This document shows positions 34,492-42,979 of a stretch of DNA of 64,000 nucleotides, one piece after another (the first letter of the stretch is position 1; each line of letters starts with the position of its first letter). The notes under the pieces are model-generated. The model was not told where the DNA came from and searched no databases. It was given only the letters and a program-made list of their open reading frames with translations. The stretch spans positions 1,858,501 through 1,922,500 of the forward strand of contig NZ_CP070506.1 in assembly GCF_016925675.1 (NCBI RefSeq). The letters are read 5' to 3'. The translations under genes were made by a program, and so were the position numbers. This DNA is from Pseudomonas hygromyciniae. GTDB lineage: Bacteria; Pseudomonadota; Gammaproteobacteria; Pseudomonadales; Pseudomonadaceae.

Positions 34492-34947
34492 ATGAAAGCA
34501 CCCTGGAATTTCACCCGCTTCCTACCGTTGGCCGCACGCCTGATCGGACGTGGACGCCTGCCGACCCTGTTGTTCGCGGTCGCTGCCAAAGGTTCAAGCC
34601 AGGGCAACCGCCTGGGCAAGCTCAAGGACGACCTGAAGCTGCTCCAGGCGTTATGCCTGGCCTACTGGCGCGGCGAGTACCGGGCCATCAGCCCCAAGGC
34701 GCTGATCTCGGTGGTGGCGGGCCTGATGTATTTCCTCAGCCCGATTGATGCGATCCCGGACTTCCTGCCGATGTTCGGCATGCTCGATGACATCGCGGTT
34801 CTGGCCTGGGTCATGAAGTCCCTGGACGGTGAGTTGAGTGCCTTCCGCGCCTGGCGTGAACGCCAGCGCCCGGAAAAGCTGGTGGTGGTTGAACGCTTGC
34901 CCGCCACGCCACAGCTTTTGGAGCAGGAAAACCCGAAAAAAAACTGA
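34492..34947 (+). CDS. YkvA-family (DUF1232) membrane protein
   Basis: The protein has 151 residues, with the ATG at 34492 preceded by TGGAG. The DUF1232 signature is clear: 'LISVVAGLMYFLSPIDAIPD' then 'FLPMFGMLDDIAVLAWVMKS' (about residues 69-108), a membrane hairpin with the P-I-D-x-I-P-D core. The function of the family is not established. The leader contains a palindrome with two DnaA boxes. Confidence 0.85.
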   Translation: MKAPWNFTRFLPLAARLIGRGRLPTLLFAVAAKGSSQGNRLGKLKDDLKLLQALCLAYWRGEYRAISPKALISVVAGLMYFLSPIDAIPDFLPMFGMLDDIAVLAWVMKSLDGELSAFRAWRERQRPEKLVVVERLPATPQLLEQENPKKN

Positions 34948-35044
34948 AGATGCGGATTATCCCCCTGCGCTCCTTGTGGCTGTTAGGATTACACTCCTAA
35001 GGAAAGTACTTACTTCGTAAGTGTTGTGATCCTACGGGGCAGTC

Positions 35045-35383
35045 ATGGATATACAAATCATTTCACGGGATGGCGAACCCGAATACGCGGTTCTGCCATG
35101 GGCTCAGTACCAGGCGCTGTTAAAAGCCGCCGGCCTGCAGCAACCAGCCACGCCTTCTGCACAGATCCCTCCCATTGCTACTGAGCAGGATCTACGCCCC
35201 CTGGAACAACTGCGCAGCTTGCGTGAAGCCAAGGGGCTGGCGATCGAGACTTTGGCCCGTACCGTGGGCATCAGCCCGTCCTACCTGGGTTTGATTGAAA
35301 GTGGTGAGCGCCAGCCGGATGCTGCGATCCGTCGCAGCCTGGCCTGGGAGTTGGGGATTGCGGGTTGGAGGGACGAAATGTGA
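35045..35383 (+). CDS. Helix-turn-helix (XRE-type) regulator
   Basis: The protein has 112 residues. The first ~30 residues ('IQIISRDGEPEYAVLPWAQY') look like a strand-rich arm seen in antitoxin-like proteins. An XRE helix-turn-helix follows at about 58-108: 'LRSLREAKGLAIETLARTVG' then 'ISPSYLGLIESGERQPD'. The downstream gene starts at a GTG overlapping its last codon (ATGTGA), so the two are translationally coupled. No toxin is recognisable. Confidence 0.85.
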   Translation: MDIQIISRDGEPEYAVLPWAQYQALLKAAGLQQPATPSAQIPPIATEQDLRPLEQLRSLREAKGLAIETLARTVGISPSYLGLIESGERQPDAAIRRSLAWELGIAGWRDEM

Positions 35384-35751
35384 GTGTGCGCATCAGCCGT
35401 CAACATTGGGATGGATTGCTCAACGAACTTGATCAGGCCCGTCGCCAACGACATCTTTTGACCTATCGCGCATTGCTTGAGCGCCTGCAATTTCCGACGC
35501 CGGCGATGCAAACCCTGACCGCCGCCCTCGAACACCTGGCGGCCCTGGATGCCAAGGCGGAGCAACCCCTGCGCAGTTCCCTGGTGATCAGCCAGGGCGC
35601 GAGTCGCTTGCCGCGTACCGGTTTTTTTGAATGTGTCGAACGCCTTGGACGTTTTTGCGGGCCGTCCGATGGCGTCGCTGCAGCGTCGTGGCATGCCTCG
35701 GAAGTGGTCCGTGTGTTCGAGTACGAATATCCTGAGTCAGCGGAGGCTTGA
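35380..35751 (+). CDS. Conserved-looking protein of unknown function
   Basis: The protein has 123 residues. The GTG at 35380 with GGAGG 8 bases upstream is preferred to a TTG at 35365. The protein is soluble and helix-rich in its first half ('WDGLLNELDQARRQRHLLTY', 'LTAALEHLAALDAKAEQPLR'), with a more strand-like end. No motif is recognised. It is coupled on both sides: its start overlaps the HTH gene stop and its TGA is directly followed by the GTG of the Sel1 gene, so the three probably act together. Confidence 0.75.
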   Translation: MSVRISRQHWDGLLNELDQARRQRHLLTYRALLERLQFPTPAMQTLTAALEHLAALDAKAEQPLRSSLVISQGASRLPRTGFFECVERLGRFCGPSDGVAAASWHASEVVRVFEYEYPESAEA

Positions 35752-36138
35752 GTGTTCTGGAAGCTCAAAGCGTATGCCAGCTATTGGCTGGCGCGCAGAT
35801 TGTTTCATTGGTCTTGGTTTGTGCGTCAGCCCCGTGGCTGGCGTTGGCTGGAGGGTCAGTTTGCACGCATGGCCAATCTGGGTAATGTCGAGGCCCAAAG
35901 TTTCTATGGGCATATCCTGACCTTTCGCGGCCAGGGCCTTGGCGCACGGGAAGAGGGCGTGCGCTTGTTGCGCCTGGCGGGGCAGGCCGGGGATGGCAAG
36001 GCCGCCTATCAAGTAGGCGTGCTGAGCCTGGCAGGCAGCCTGGGCAAGGCCCCGGACCCGGTCGAAGCCGCACGCTGGTGGACCCTCGCCGCCAAGGCCG
36101 GGCATCCGCTGGCGCAGATCCGCCTGGAGCAATTGTAG
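35752..36138 (+). CDS. Sel1-repeat protein
   Basis: The protein has 128 residues, GTG start immediately after the preceding stop, with GGAGG 4-8 bases upstream. Residues ~40-125 contain Sel1/TPR-like repeats ('MANLGNVEAQSFYGHILTF', 'AGDGKAAYQVGVLSLAGSLG', 'DPVEAARWWTLAAKAGHPLA'). The N-terminus is rich in Trp and Arg and may touch the membrane. Such repeats are protein-protein scaffolds. The TAG stop is supplied by a REP hairpin. Confidence 0.8.
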   Translation: MFWKLKAYASYWLARRLFHWSWFVRQPRGWRWLEGQFARMANLGNVEAQSFYGHILTFRGQGLGAREEGVRLLRLAGQAGDGKAAYQVGVLSLAGSLGKAPDPVEAARWWTLAAKAGHPLAQIRLEQL

Positions 36139-36161
36139 GAGCCGGCTTGCCGGCTCCTACA
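36134..36161. repeat. REP hairpin containing both convergent stop codons
   Basis: TGTAGGAGCCGG-cttg-CCGGCTCCTACA is a perfect 12-bp stem. The TAG of the Sel1 gene (36136-36138) and the TAG of the opposing EAL gene (36157-36159) are its two symmetrical ends. Confidence 0.85.
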
Positions 36162-37914
36162 GAAGCTCGCGGCTGTCGATGACGTGGATGCTGTAACCGG
36201 CCACGTTTTTGGCGTGATGCTTGGCCTGCGAGGCCAGTTCCGCCAACTGGCTGGCATCCAGGTGTCCACAACTCAACGGATGCAGATGCACCACGCCGAT
36301 GGACAGCGACAGCAAGGCAAACTCCTGTCGCGCCCCTTGGCGATTGAGGGCGATAAAACAGCCCGCTTCCAAATGCTCACTGCGATAGAAACGCCGGCAC
36401 TGGGTCTGGAAATCATCCACCAACTGGTTAAGACGCTTGCGCCAGTCCTGGGCGCCCAGCACCAGTAAAAAATCATCGCCGCCAATATGCCCGACAAAAT
36501 CGCGGCTGGGGTCTACCCGGTCGTTCAGGCATTGCGCCAGGCACAACAACACTTCATCGCCACGGCCATAGCCGTAGATATCGTTGAACGGCTTGAAGCT
36601 GTCGATATCCACATAGCAAATCACCGATTCGCGCTGCTGCTGCAGCAGCCGTGTCAGGCACTGCTGGATCGGCACGTTGCCCGGTAGCAGGGTCAGTGGG
36701 TTGGCGTAGCGCGCCTGCTGGATTTTCAGTTCGGTAATCAGCTTGAGCACGTCGATTACCCGGCCCAATCCCAGGTAGTTGCCGTTCTGGGTGATGATGA
36801 AATCTTCTTCGATACGTTGCCGTGCGCGGCTGGTCAGTAGACGGCTGACCTGTTGCAACGACTGGCTCAGTTCCACGGCCAGGAAGTCGTCGCTCATCAA
36901 GCGGCTGATGGGCTTGCGCGCAAACAGATCGGTGGCAAAGGGCTTGAGCAAGGCGTCGGACAACGAATGCCGATGCACGATTCCGATAGGCTGACCGCGT
37001 CCATCGAGGACCGCCAGGGAGTTGAGGTTGGCCTGGCTGCGGAACGCTTCCAGCACTTTGGCCGTGGCGGTGTCCTGGGCCACGGCCGGTTGTTCGTTGA
37101 GCAGGGCGCTGAGGTCACTGGCCTCCTCGTTGAAAGAGATGCTGGTGCTGTCAGGCTTGGCCAGCATCAACCGGGCTTCGGTCGGCGGGTGCTCCTGGGG
37201 ACGGCACAGCAGGTAGCCCTGGATCAGATCTACGCCCATTTCTGTGAGCACCGCCAATTCTTCTGGCAATTCGATGCCTTCAGCAATTACCTGCGCACGG
37301 GACGCCCTGGCGATCTGCAGGATTGAGCCGACAAACTCGCGCTTGAGCGCATCCTGATGAATGCCGTCGATAAAATGCCGGTCGATCTTCACGTAGTCCG
37401 GGCGCAACTCGGACCATAGGCGCAAGCTGGAGTAACCGGCGCCCAAGTCATCCAATGCAATTGAAAAGCCCATGTCACGATAGTGGTGCAGGGCGGTCTG
37501 CAGCAGTTGGAAATCGTCGGTCGGCGCTTGTTCCGTGAGTTCGATCACGATCTGGCTGGGCGCGATCCCGTACTCGCGCAGCATCTGCAAGGTGCGTCCC
37601 GGTTGATGGGTGGTTTCCAGCAGGGACTCGGGCGAGACGTTGAGAAACAGCTTGCCCGGCAGTTTCTGCTCACTGAAGCGCTTGCAGGCGCTTTGTCGGC
37701 AGGCTATCTCCAGCTCATTCAGGCGCCCGGCTTGGCGCGCCACGCTAAACAACGCGAGGGGCGAGTGCAGTGGGCTGTTGGAGGGGCCGCGGCTCAACGC
37801 TTCGTAGCCGAGGATGCGGCGTTCGCTGAGACTGATGATGGGTTGGAACAGACTGTGCAAACTGCCCTGAGCCAGGATGGAGCCCAGGGCATTCAGCTGT
37901 TCGGTCATGGTCAT
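36157..37914 (-). CDS. EAL-CBS-GGDEF cyclic-di-GMP protein
   Basis: The protein has 585 residues from the ATG at 37914; a longer frame to 37968 runs through the prc terminator hairpin. The EAL domain (about 18-260) keeps the catalytic set: 'YEALSR', 'LNVSPESL', 'IVIELTEQ', 'ALDDLGAGYSSLRLW', 'DYVKIDRHFI', 'IAEGIE' and 'QGYLLCRPQ'. Two CBS motifs follow (about 285-400). A GGDEF domain lies at ~425-580 with active-type signature GGDDF (about 478-482). It is likely a c-di-GMP phosphodiesterase, perhaps also a cyclase, with adenine-nucleotide sensing by the CBS pair. Confidence 0.9.
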   Translation of the reverse strand: MTMTEQLNALGSILAQGSLHSLFQPIISLSERRILGYEALSRGPSNSPLHSPLALFSVARQAGRLNELEIACRQSACKRFSEQKLPGKLFLNVSPESLLETTHQPGRTLQMLREYGIAPSQIVIELTEQAPTDDFQLLQTALHHYRDMGFSIALDDLGAGYSSLRLWSELRPDYVKIDRHFIDGIHQDALKREFVGSILQIARASRAQVIAEGIELPEELAVLTEMGVDLIQGYLLCRPQEHPPTEARLMLAKPDSTSISFNEEASDLSALLNEQPAVAQDTATAKVLEAFRSQANLNSLAVLDGRGQPIGIVHRHSLSDALLKPFATDLFARKPISRLMSDDFLAVELSQSLQQVSRLLTSRARQRIEEDFIITQNGNYLGLGRVIDVLKLITELKIQQARYANPLTLLPGNVPIQQCLTRLLQQQRESVICYVDIDSFKPFNDIYGYGRGDEVLLCLAQCLNDRVDPSRDFVGHIGGDDFLLVLGAQDWRKRLNQLVDDFQTQCRRFYRSEHLEAGCFIALNRQGARQEFALLSLSIGVVHLHPLSCGHLDASQLAELASQAKHHAKNVAGYSIHVIDSRELL

Positions 37915-37928
37915 GATGATCTCGGTCG

Positions 37929-37965
37929 AAAAAAAAGGACCGGGTGCCTGGGGCGCCCGGTCCTT
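37929..37965 (-). terminator. Terminator after prc
   Basis: AAGGACCGGG and CCCGGTCCTT form a 10-bp stem; on the minus strand eight T follow. The next gene's ATG (37914) is only ~15 bp beyond the T-run. Confidence 0.88.
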
Positions 37966-38032
37966 CATTTCACGACAGAATGATGTCTGTTTGATGACGC
38001 TCAGTGGAGCGGCAACATTAAATTGCCATCAT

Positions 38033-40114
38033 TTACTGCTTGGCCACCGTCTTACTGATTTTCAGGTAGTCCAGCAGAATCCGCCCGGTTTCGCTCAGGT
38101 AGGCATCATCTTCCGGCTTGGTCTTTTCAGGTTCGGTCGGCAGCGCATCTTCGTCTTCTTTCTTCAGCTCCTTGAGCGGGGCTTCACCCTTGGCCTTGCG
38201 GCGGATGTTTTCCAGGGCAAGTTGCTGGTTCTCGATATCGGTGTGCTGCGCGCGGCGGTCCACTTCATTGAGGCTGACGGTCTTCTCGGCCATCAGCTTC
38301 TTGGCCAGGGCCAGCTTGTCGCGGATAAACACGAACTCGGCATCCTTGGCAGAACGCAGGTCATGTTCGGCTTTGAGCTGAGCCAGGTATGGCTTGAACG
38401 GGTCCGATGCGGGCTTGATGGCTGGGCGGATGGTGTCCCATGGCATGGCTTCGGGCAGGGCGCTTTCGCCGATTTCCTTGGTGTCGATGAGCGACGGGAA
38501 ATCGATGTCCGGCAGTACGCCCTGATGCTGGGTGCTCTGCCCGGAAACCCGGTAGAACTTGGCCAGGGTCAGCTTCAGTTCGCCATGGTTGAGCGGCTGG
38601 ATGGTCTGCACCGTACCTTTGCCGAAGGTCTGGCCACCGATGATCATTGCGCGGTGGTAGTCCTGCATCGCGCCGGCGAAAATCTCTGAGGCCGAAGCCG
38701 AGAGACGGTTGACCAGCAACGCCATCGGGCCTTTGTAGAAGGCACCGGGGTTTTCGTCTTCCAGCACATCCACACGGCCGTCAGCGTTGCGCACCAACAC
38801 GGTAGGTCCCTTGTCGATAAACAGGCTGGTCAGCTCGGTGGCTTCCTGCAACGAGCCGCCACCGTTGTTGCGCAGGTCGATGACTACGCCGTCAACCTTC
38901 TCTTTGGTCAGCTCGGTGAGGATTTTCTTCACGTCGCGGGTGGTGCTCTTGTAGTCCGGATCGCCAGCACGGAAGGCCTTGAAATCCAGGTAGAACGCCG
39001 GGATCTCAATGACGCCCAGCTTGTAGTCCTTCCCATCTTGCTTGAGGTTGAGGACTTTCTTCTGCACGGCCTGGTCTTCGAGCTTCACCGCTTCGCGGGT
39101 GATCGACACCACTTTGCTGGTCTGGTCATTCGGCGCATTGGTGTGCGGAATCACTTCCAGGCGCACCACGCTGCCTTTCGGCCCACGGATCAGCTTGACT
39201 ACTTCGTCCAGGCGCCAGCCGACCACGTCGACCATCTCTTTGTCGGCCTGGGCTACGCCAATGATCTTGTCGGCCGGGGCCACTTGCTTGGTCTTGTCCG
39301 CAGGGCCTGCGGGCACCAGGCGCACGATCTTGACCTGATCGTTGTCGCTCTGCAGCACGGCGCCGATGCCTTCGAGGGAAAGACTCATGTTGATATCAAA
39401 ATTTTCCGCGTTATCTGGCGACAGATAATTGGTGTGCGGATCGTAGGACATCGCGAAGGTGTTGATATAGGCTTGGAAGATATCTTCGGCGCGGGTCTGT
39501 TCCAGGCGGCTCAATTGATTCTTGTAGCGCTTGGTCAGCAGCTCCTGGATCGCCTTGGGTTCTTTGCCGGCGATCTTCAGGCGCAGGACTTCATCCTTGA
39601 CGCGTTTGCGCCACAGGTCATCCAGGGCGGCGGTGCTGGTCAGCCACGGGGCCTCCTTGCGATCCACCAGCAGGGTTTCCTTCTGGGTGAAGTCGAGCTT
39701 GTCGACGCCTTTGTTCAGCTCACCCAAGGCGAAGTCCAGACGCGCTTTGACGCGGTCCAGGTAACGCTTATAGATGGTGAAGCCAGGCTGCAGGTCGCCG
39801 CTCTTGAGGAAGTCGTCGAACTGGGTCTTCCACTTGTCGAACTCGGCAACATCACTGGCCAGGAAATAGCTGCGCGAGGGATCCAGCAGCTTGAGATAGC
39901 TGTCATAGATAATCACCGAGCGCGCATCGTCCAACGGCGGCTTGCTGTAATGGTGGCGCTTGAGCAACTCGACGACGTTAAGGCTGGCAATCACCTCATC
40001 GCGATCAGGCTGAAGTTTGTCCCAGCTGTTAGCTGCGAACGTATTGGTCGACAGCGGCAACAGGCCGAGACCAATGAAAAGAGCGAGGGCGGTGCTGGGG
40101 AACAAATGCTTCAT
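38033..40114 (-). CDS. prc: Carboxy-terminal processing (tail-specific) protease Prc
   Basis: The protein has 693 residues from ATG 40114, which opens a signal peptide 'MKHLFPSTALALFIGLGLLP' ending near 'TFAANS'; an upstream ATG at 40147 is possible. The order is N-terminal helical domain, PDZ (about 235-330, 'GIGAVLQSDNDQVKIVRLVP'), and S41 protease with the Ser of 'NRLSASASEIFAGAMQDY' and Lys of 'GGQTFGKGTVQ'. The C-terminal DUF3340-type extension marks the long Prc form. It degrades periplasmic proteins, including peptidoglycan-hydrolase regulators in Pseudomonas. Confidence 0.94.
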   Translation of the reverse strand: MKHLFPSTALALFIGLGLLPLSTNTFAANSWDKLQPDRDEVIASLNVVELLKRHHYSKPPLDDARSVIIYDSYLKLLDPSRSYFLASDVAEFDKWKTQFDDFLKSGDLQPGFTIYKRYLDRVKARLDFALGELNKGVDKLDFTQKETLLVDRKEAPWLTSTAALDDLWRKRVKDEVLRLKIAGKEPKAIQELLTKRYKNQLSRLEQTRAEDIFQAYINTFAMSYDPHTNYLSPDNAENFDINMSLSLEGIGAVLQSDNDQVKIVRLVPAGPADKTKQVAPADKIIGVAQADKEMVDVVGWRLDEVVKLIRGPKGSVVRLEVIPHTNAPNDQTSKVVSITREAVKLEDQAVQKKVLNLKQDGKDYKLGVIEIPAFYLDFKAFRAGDPDYKSTTRDVKKILTELTKEKVDGVVIDLRNNGGGSLQEATELTSLFIDKGPTVLVRNADGRVDVLEDENPGAFYKGPMALLVNRLSASASEIFAGAMQDYHRAMIIGGQTFGKGTVQTIQPLNHGELKLTLAKFYRVSGQSTQHQGVLPDIDFPSLIDTKEIGESALPEAMPWDTIRPAIKPASDPFKPYLAQLKAEHDLRSAKDAEFVFIRDKLALAKKLMAEKTVSLNEVDRRAQHTDIENQQLALENIRRKAKGEAPLKELKKEDEDALPTEPEKTKPEDDAYLSETGRILLDYLKISKTVAKQ

Positions 40115-40252
40115 GCTGATTCGACGCGGGGGCAATTGATAACGCATATTAGGCCGTCTTTGAAGTCGCCGGTTCCATTTGGGCCGGTCGCATAATGCAA
40201 AAAGCCCGGCGCTACAGCAACGGGCTCAGTCCAGACTCACTATGGAGGCACT

Positions 40253-41215
40253 GTGAAAGCATTGCAAGGCGTTGAAGGTCATGTGGAGTGGGTTGAGACC
40301 CCTAGTCCTACGTGCGATGTAGGGCAAGTTCGTATTCGAGTGGCGGCAGCCGGCTTGAATCGGGCTGATTTATTACAGCGTGCAGGGCTCTATCCGCCAC
40401 CTCCGGGTGCCAGCGAGGTATTGGGACTGGAGTGTTCCGGCGTTATCAGTGAGGTCGGCGCCGGGTCTTCCTGGCAGGTGGGGGATCGGGTCTGTGCGCT
40501 GCTGGCCGGCGGTGGCATGGCGCAGGAAGTGGTGGTGGACGCGCGCCACGTACTGCCAGTGCCGGAGGGTCTGTCCCTGGCTGAAGCGGCCGCTTTGCCT
40601 GAGGTGTACAGCACGGCCTGGCTGAATCTGTTCCAACTGGCGGCACTCAAGCCGGGTGAAAAGGTGCTGTTGCACGCGGGCGCCAGTGGCGTCGGTTCGG
40701 CGGCGATCCAGCTGTGCAAGGCGTTTGGCAGCCCATGCTGGGTCAGTGTCGGTTCGGCGGATCGCCTGGCCTACTGCGAAGAGCTCGGCGCCCAGGGCGG
40801 CGTGGTACGTACCGATGGCATCGACAGCCTGGGCGATTTTGGCCCGTTCGACGTGATTCTCGACCCGGTGGGCGGCAACTACGCGGCCATCAACCTCAAG
40901 CTCCTGGCCCGCGACGGTCGTTGGGTGTTGATTGGTTTGATGGGCGGGCGCGAGGCCCAGTTGGACCTGGCGCAGGTGCTGGCCAAGCGCGTGCAGGTGC
41001 TGGGCTCGACCTTGCGCAACCGCGATGATCAGTTCAAGGCGGATCTGCTGAGCGACTTGGGCCAACAGGTGTGGCCGTTGTTTGGTGAAGGGCGCTTGAG
41101 CCCGCAGTTGGCCAAGACCTTTGCGATCAAGGATGCCGAGGCTGCGTTTGCGGAGCTGGCGACCAACCAGATTTCCGGGAAGTTGGTGCTGCTGATCGAC
41201 GAAAGCCTGGCTTAA
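40253..41215 (+). CDS. NAD(P)H:quinone oxidoreductase, zeta-crystallin/PIG3 type
   Basis: The protein has 320 residues with a GTG start preceded by TGGAGG. A GroES-like domain (1-120: 'AAAGLNRADLLQRAGLYPPP') and a Rossmann domain follow; the NADP-binding loop reads 'LHAGASGVGSAAIQLCKAFG' (about 141-160). No zinc ligands are present, as expected for quinone reductases of the medium-chain dehydrogenase family. It probably reduces quinones with NADPH. Divergent from prc. Confidence 0.9.
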   Translation: MKALQGVEGHVEWVETPSPTCDVGQVRIRVAAAGLNRADLLQRAGLYPPPPGASEVLGLECSGVISEVGAGSSWQVGDRVCALLAGGGMAQEVVVDARHVLPVPEGLSLAEAAALPEVYSTAWLNLFQLAALKPGEKVLLHAGASGVGSAAIQLCKAFGSPCWVSVGSADRLAYCEELGAQGGVVRTDGIDSLGDFGPFDVILDPVGGNYAAINLKLLARDGRWVLIGLMGGREAQLDLAQVLAKRVQVLGSTLRNRDDQFKADLLSDLGQQVWPLFGEGRLSPQLAKTFAIKDAEAAFAELATNQISGKLVLLIDESLA

Positions 41216-41242
41216 ATGCCAATCCCGAATTGAAACCGGGTC

Positions 41243-41275
41243 AAAAGTGTGGGAGCGGGCTTGCTCCCACATTTT
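41243..41275. repeat. Short REP hairpin between convergent genes
   Basis: TGTGGGAGC-gggctt-GCTCCCACA flanked by AAAA and TTTT, so it could also end transcription from both sides. Confidence 0.7.
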
Positions 41276-41304
41276 GATTGGGTTTCAAGTCAGGAAATGG
41301 GCTG

Positions 41305-41958
41305 TCAGGTCCACTGGTGGATCGGCCAGCCGGCCTGTTCTGCGTGGGCCCGTAGCACAGGATCCGGGTTCACCACCTGTGGGTAATCGACCTTGCTCAA
41401 CAGCGGCAAGTCATTGCGTGAATCCGAATAGAAGTACGCACCTTCCAGGCTTTCACCTTCCTGATCCAGCCATTGCATCAAGCGGGTGATCTTGCCTTCG
41501 CGGTAGGTCAGTACACCCACTGTCTTGCCGTTGTACGCCCCATGGGCCACGTCCAGTTCAATCCCCAATACCTCATCGATGCCAATGCGTGCCGCTATCG
41601 GCGTAACCAGGTGCGTGCCCGAGGCCGAGATCACCAGGATCCGGTCACCGTTCTGGCGGTGGCGGGCGATGGTCTTGGTGGCGTCGCTGTAGATCAGCGG
41701 CTCGATAACATCTTCCACCCATGGCTCCACCAGGTGCGCGACTTCTTCCGGGGTGCGCCCGATCATCGGTTCCAGGCTGAAGTCCATGAACTCTTCCATG
41801 GCCAACTCGCCGCGGCTGTAGGCGGACATCAGTTCGTTGTTCTTGCGCATGAACGACTCAGGGTCCACCCAGCCCAGGCGGCCCATCTGTTCGCTCCACA
41901 ATGTGGCGCAATCGCCGTGGATCAGGGTGTCGTCCAGATCAAAAATTACCAAAGCCAT
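41305..41958 (-). CDS. HAD-superfamily phosphatase (SerB-like, subclass IB)
   Basis: The protein has 217 residues. HAD motif I is 'FDLDDT' (Asp7 and Asp9), followed by a helical cap typical of subclass I ('WSEQMGRLGWVDPESFMRKN'). Motif II is 'ILVISASGTH', motif III includes the lysine of 'YREGKITRL', and motif IV is 'YFYSDSRNDLPLL'. It hydrolyses a small phosphomonoester. It lies 31 bp downstream of the ABC ATPase gene and is probably the last gene of the organophosphorus transport operon, so it may remove phosphate from the product of the alkaline-phosphatase-superfamily enzyme. Confidence 0.85.
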   Translation of the reverse strand: MALVIFDLDDTLIHGDCATLWSEQMGRLGWVDPESFMRKNNELMSAYSRGELAMEEFMDFSLEPMIGRTPEEVAHLVEPWVEDVIEPLIYSDATKTIARHRQNGDRILVISASGTHLVTPIAARIGIDEVLGIELDVAHGAYNGKTVGVLTYREGKITRLMQWLDQEGESLEGAYFYSDSRNDLPLLSKVDYPQVVNPDPVLRAHAEQAGWPIHQWT

Positions 41959-41989
41959 CAGTCATGCTTCCTCAATGAACACTGCATCC

Positions 41990-42979
41990 TCAGGCTACCT
42001 CACACAGCGCACTGGGATCGATGGAAAGTGCCAGGCGTTGCCCGTCTGGGTGCAGATCCTGGGCCGAGCGATTGAGTACGTCCACCACCAATTCCACGCC
42101 CCGGGCCTCGACACGATAGCGAATCACATTGCCCAGCAGGCTATGGCTGCGCACCAGGGCATCCAGTTCGCCGCTGCGGTTGAGCTCGATGGATTCAGGG
42201 CGGATGGCGATGCGCCCGTTGACCGGGCGCTGCAACAGCTTGCTGGCCTGCTCGGCATCCAACAGGTTGTAGTTGCCGATAAAACCGGCGGCAAAGGCAT
42301 CCACCGGAGCGGTGTAGAGGGTCTCGGCGTCGCCGCTCTGCACGATCTTGCCCTGGTTCATCAGGAAGATGCGGTCGGACATGACCAGGGCTTCTTCCTG
42401 GTCGTGGGTCACGAAGATGGTGGTCAGCCCCAGCTCGCGCTGGATCTGGCGGATCTGTTCGCGCAGGTGTTTGCGAATTCGCGCATCCAGGGCCGACAGC
42501 GGCTCGTCGAGCAGCAGCAGGCGCGGCCGCGTGACCAGGGAGCGAGCGAGGGCGACGCGTTGGCACTGGCCGCCGGACATCTGGTGCGGGTAGCGCCCGG
42601 CCAAGTCCTTGAGCTCGACCAGTTGCAACACTTCCTGGACCCGCTTGTGGCTGTCATCGGCGTTGACCTTCTGCATGCGCAGGCCGAAGGCGACGTTCTG
42701 TTCCACGGTCATATTGGGGAACAGCGCGTAGCTCTGGAACACCATGCCGATATGGCGCTTCTGCGGGCTCAACGGAACAATGTCCTGGCCGTCCAGCAGG
42801 ATTTGCCCGCTGTCCACCGGGGTCAGGCCGGCGATGCAGCGCAGCAGCGTGGACTTGCCGCAACCGGACGGGCCGAGGAGGGTCACGAATTCGCCCTTGG
42901 CGATCTCGCAGTTGATATCACTGAACACCGGGGTGGCGGCGTAGCTTTTTTGCAGGTGCTGGACGCTGACGAAGCTCAT
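41990..42979 (-). CDS. ABC transporter ATP-binding protein (organophosphorus/phosphonate-like system)
   Basis: The protein has 329 residues, of the PotA/FbpC/PhnT class. Walker A 'GPSGCGKST' is at 36-44, the signature is 'MSGGQCQRV' and Walker B 'LLLLDEP', with D-loop 'LSALDA'. The C-terminal TOBE-like domain (about 240-329) begins 'GNYNLLDAEQASKLL'. It overlaps the permease gene by an ATGA, completing a binding-protein-dependent importer with two permeases. Confidence 0.9.
   Translation of the reverse strand: MSFVSVQHLQKSYAATPVFSDINCEIAKGEFVTLLGPSGCGKSTLLRCIAGLTPVDSGQILLDGQDIVPLSPQKRHIGMVFQSYALFPNMTVEQNVAFGLRMQKVNADDSHKRVQEVLQLVELKDLAGRYPHQMSGGQCQRVALARSLVTRPRLLLLDEPLSALDARIRKHLREQIRQIQRELGLTTIFVTHDQEEALVMSDRIFLMNQGKIVQSGDAETLYTAPVDAFAAGFIGNYNLLDAEQASKLLQRPVNGRIAIRPESIELNRSGELDALVRSHSLLGNVIRYRVEARGVELVVDVLNRSAQDLHPDGQRLALSIDPSALCEVA

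Noticed and set aside
40199..40227. Hairpin AGCCCG...CGGGCT with T-run on the minus strand before prc
   Set aside because: It resembles a terminator, but no minus-strand gene lies upstream of it; the stem is only 6 bp with a 12-nt loop.
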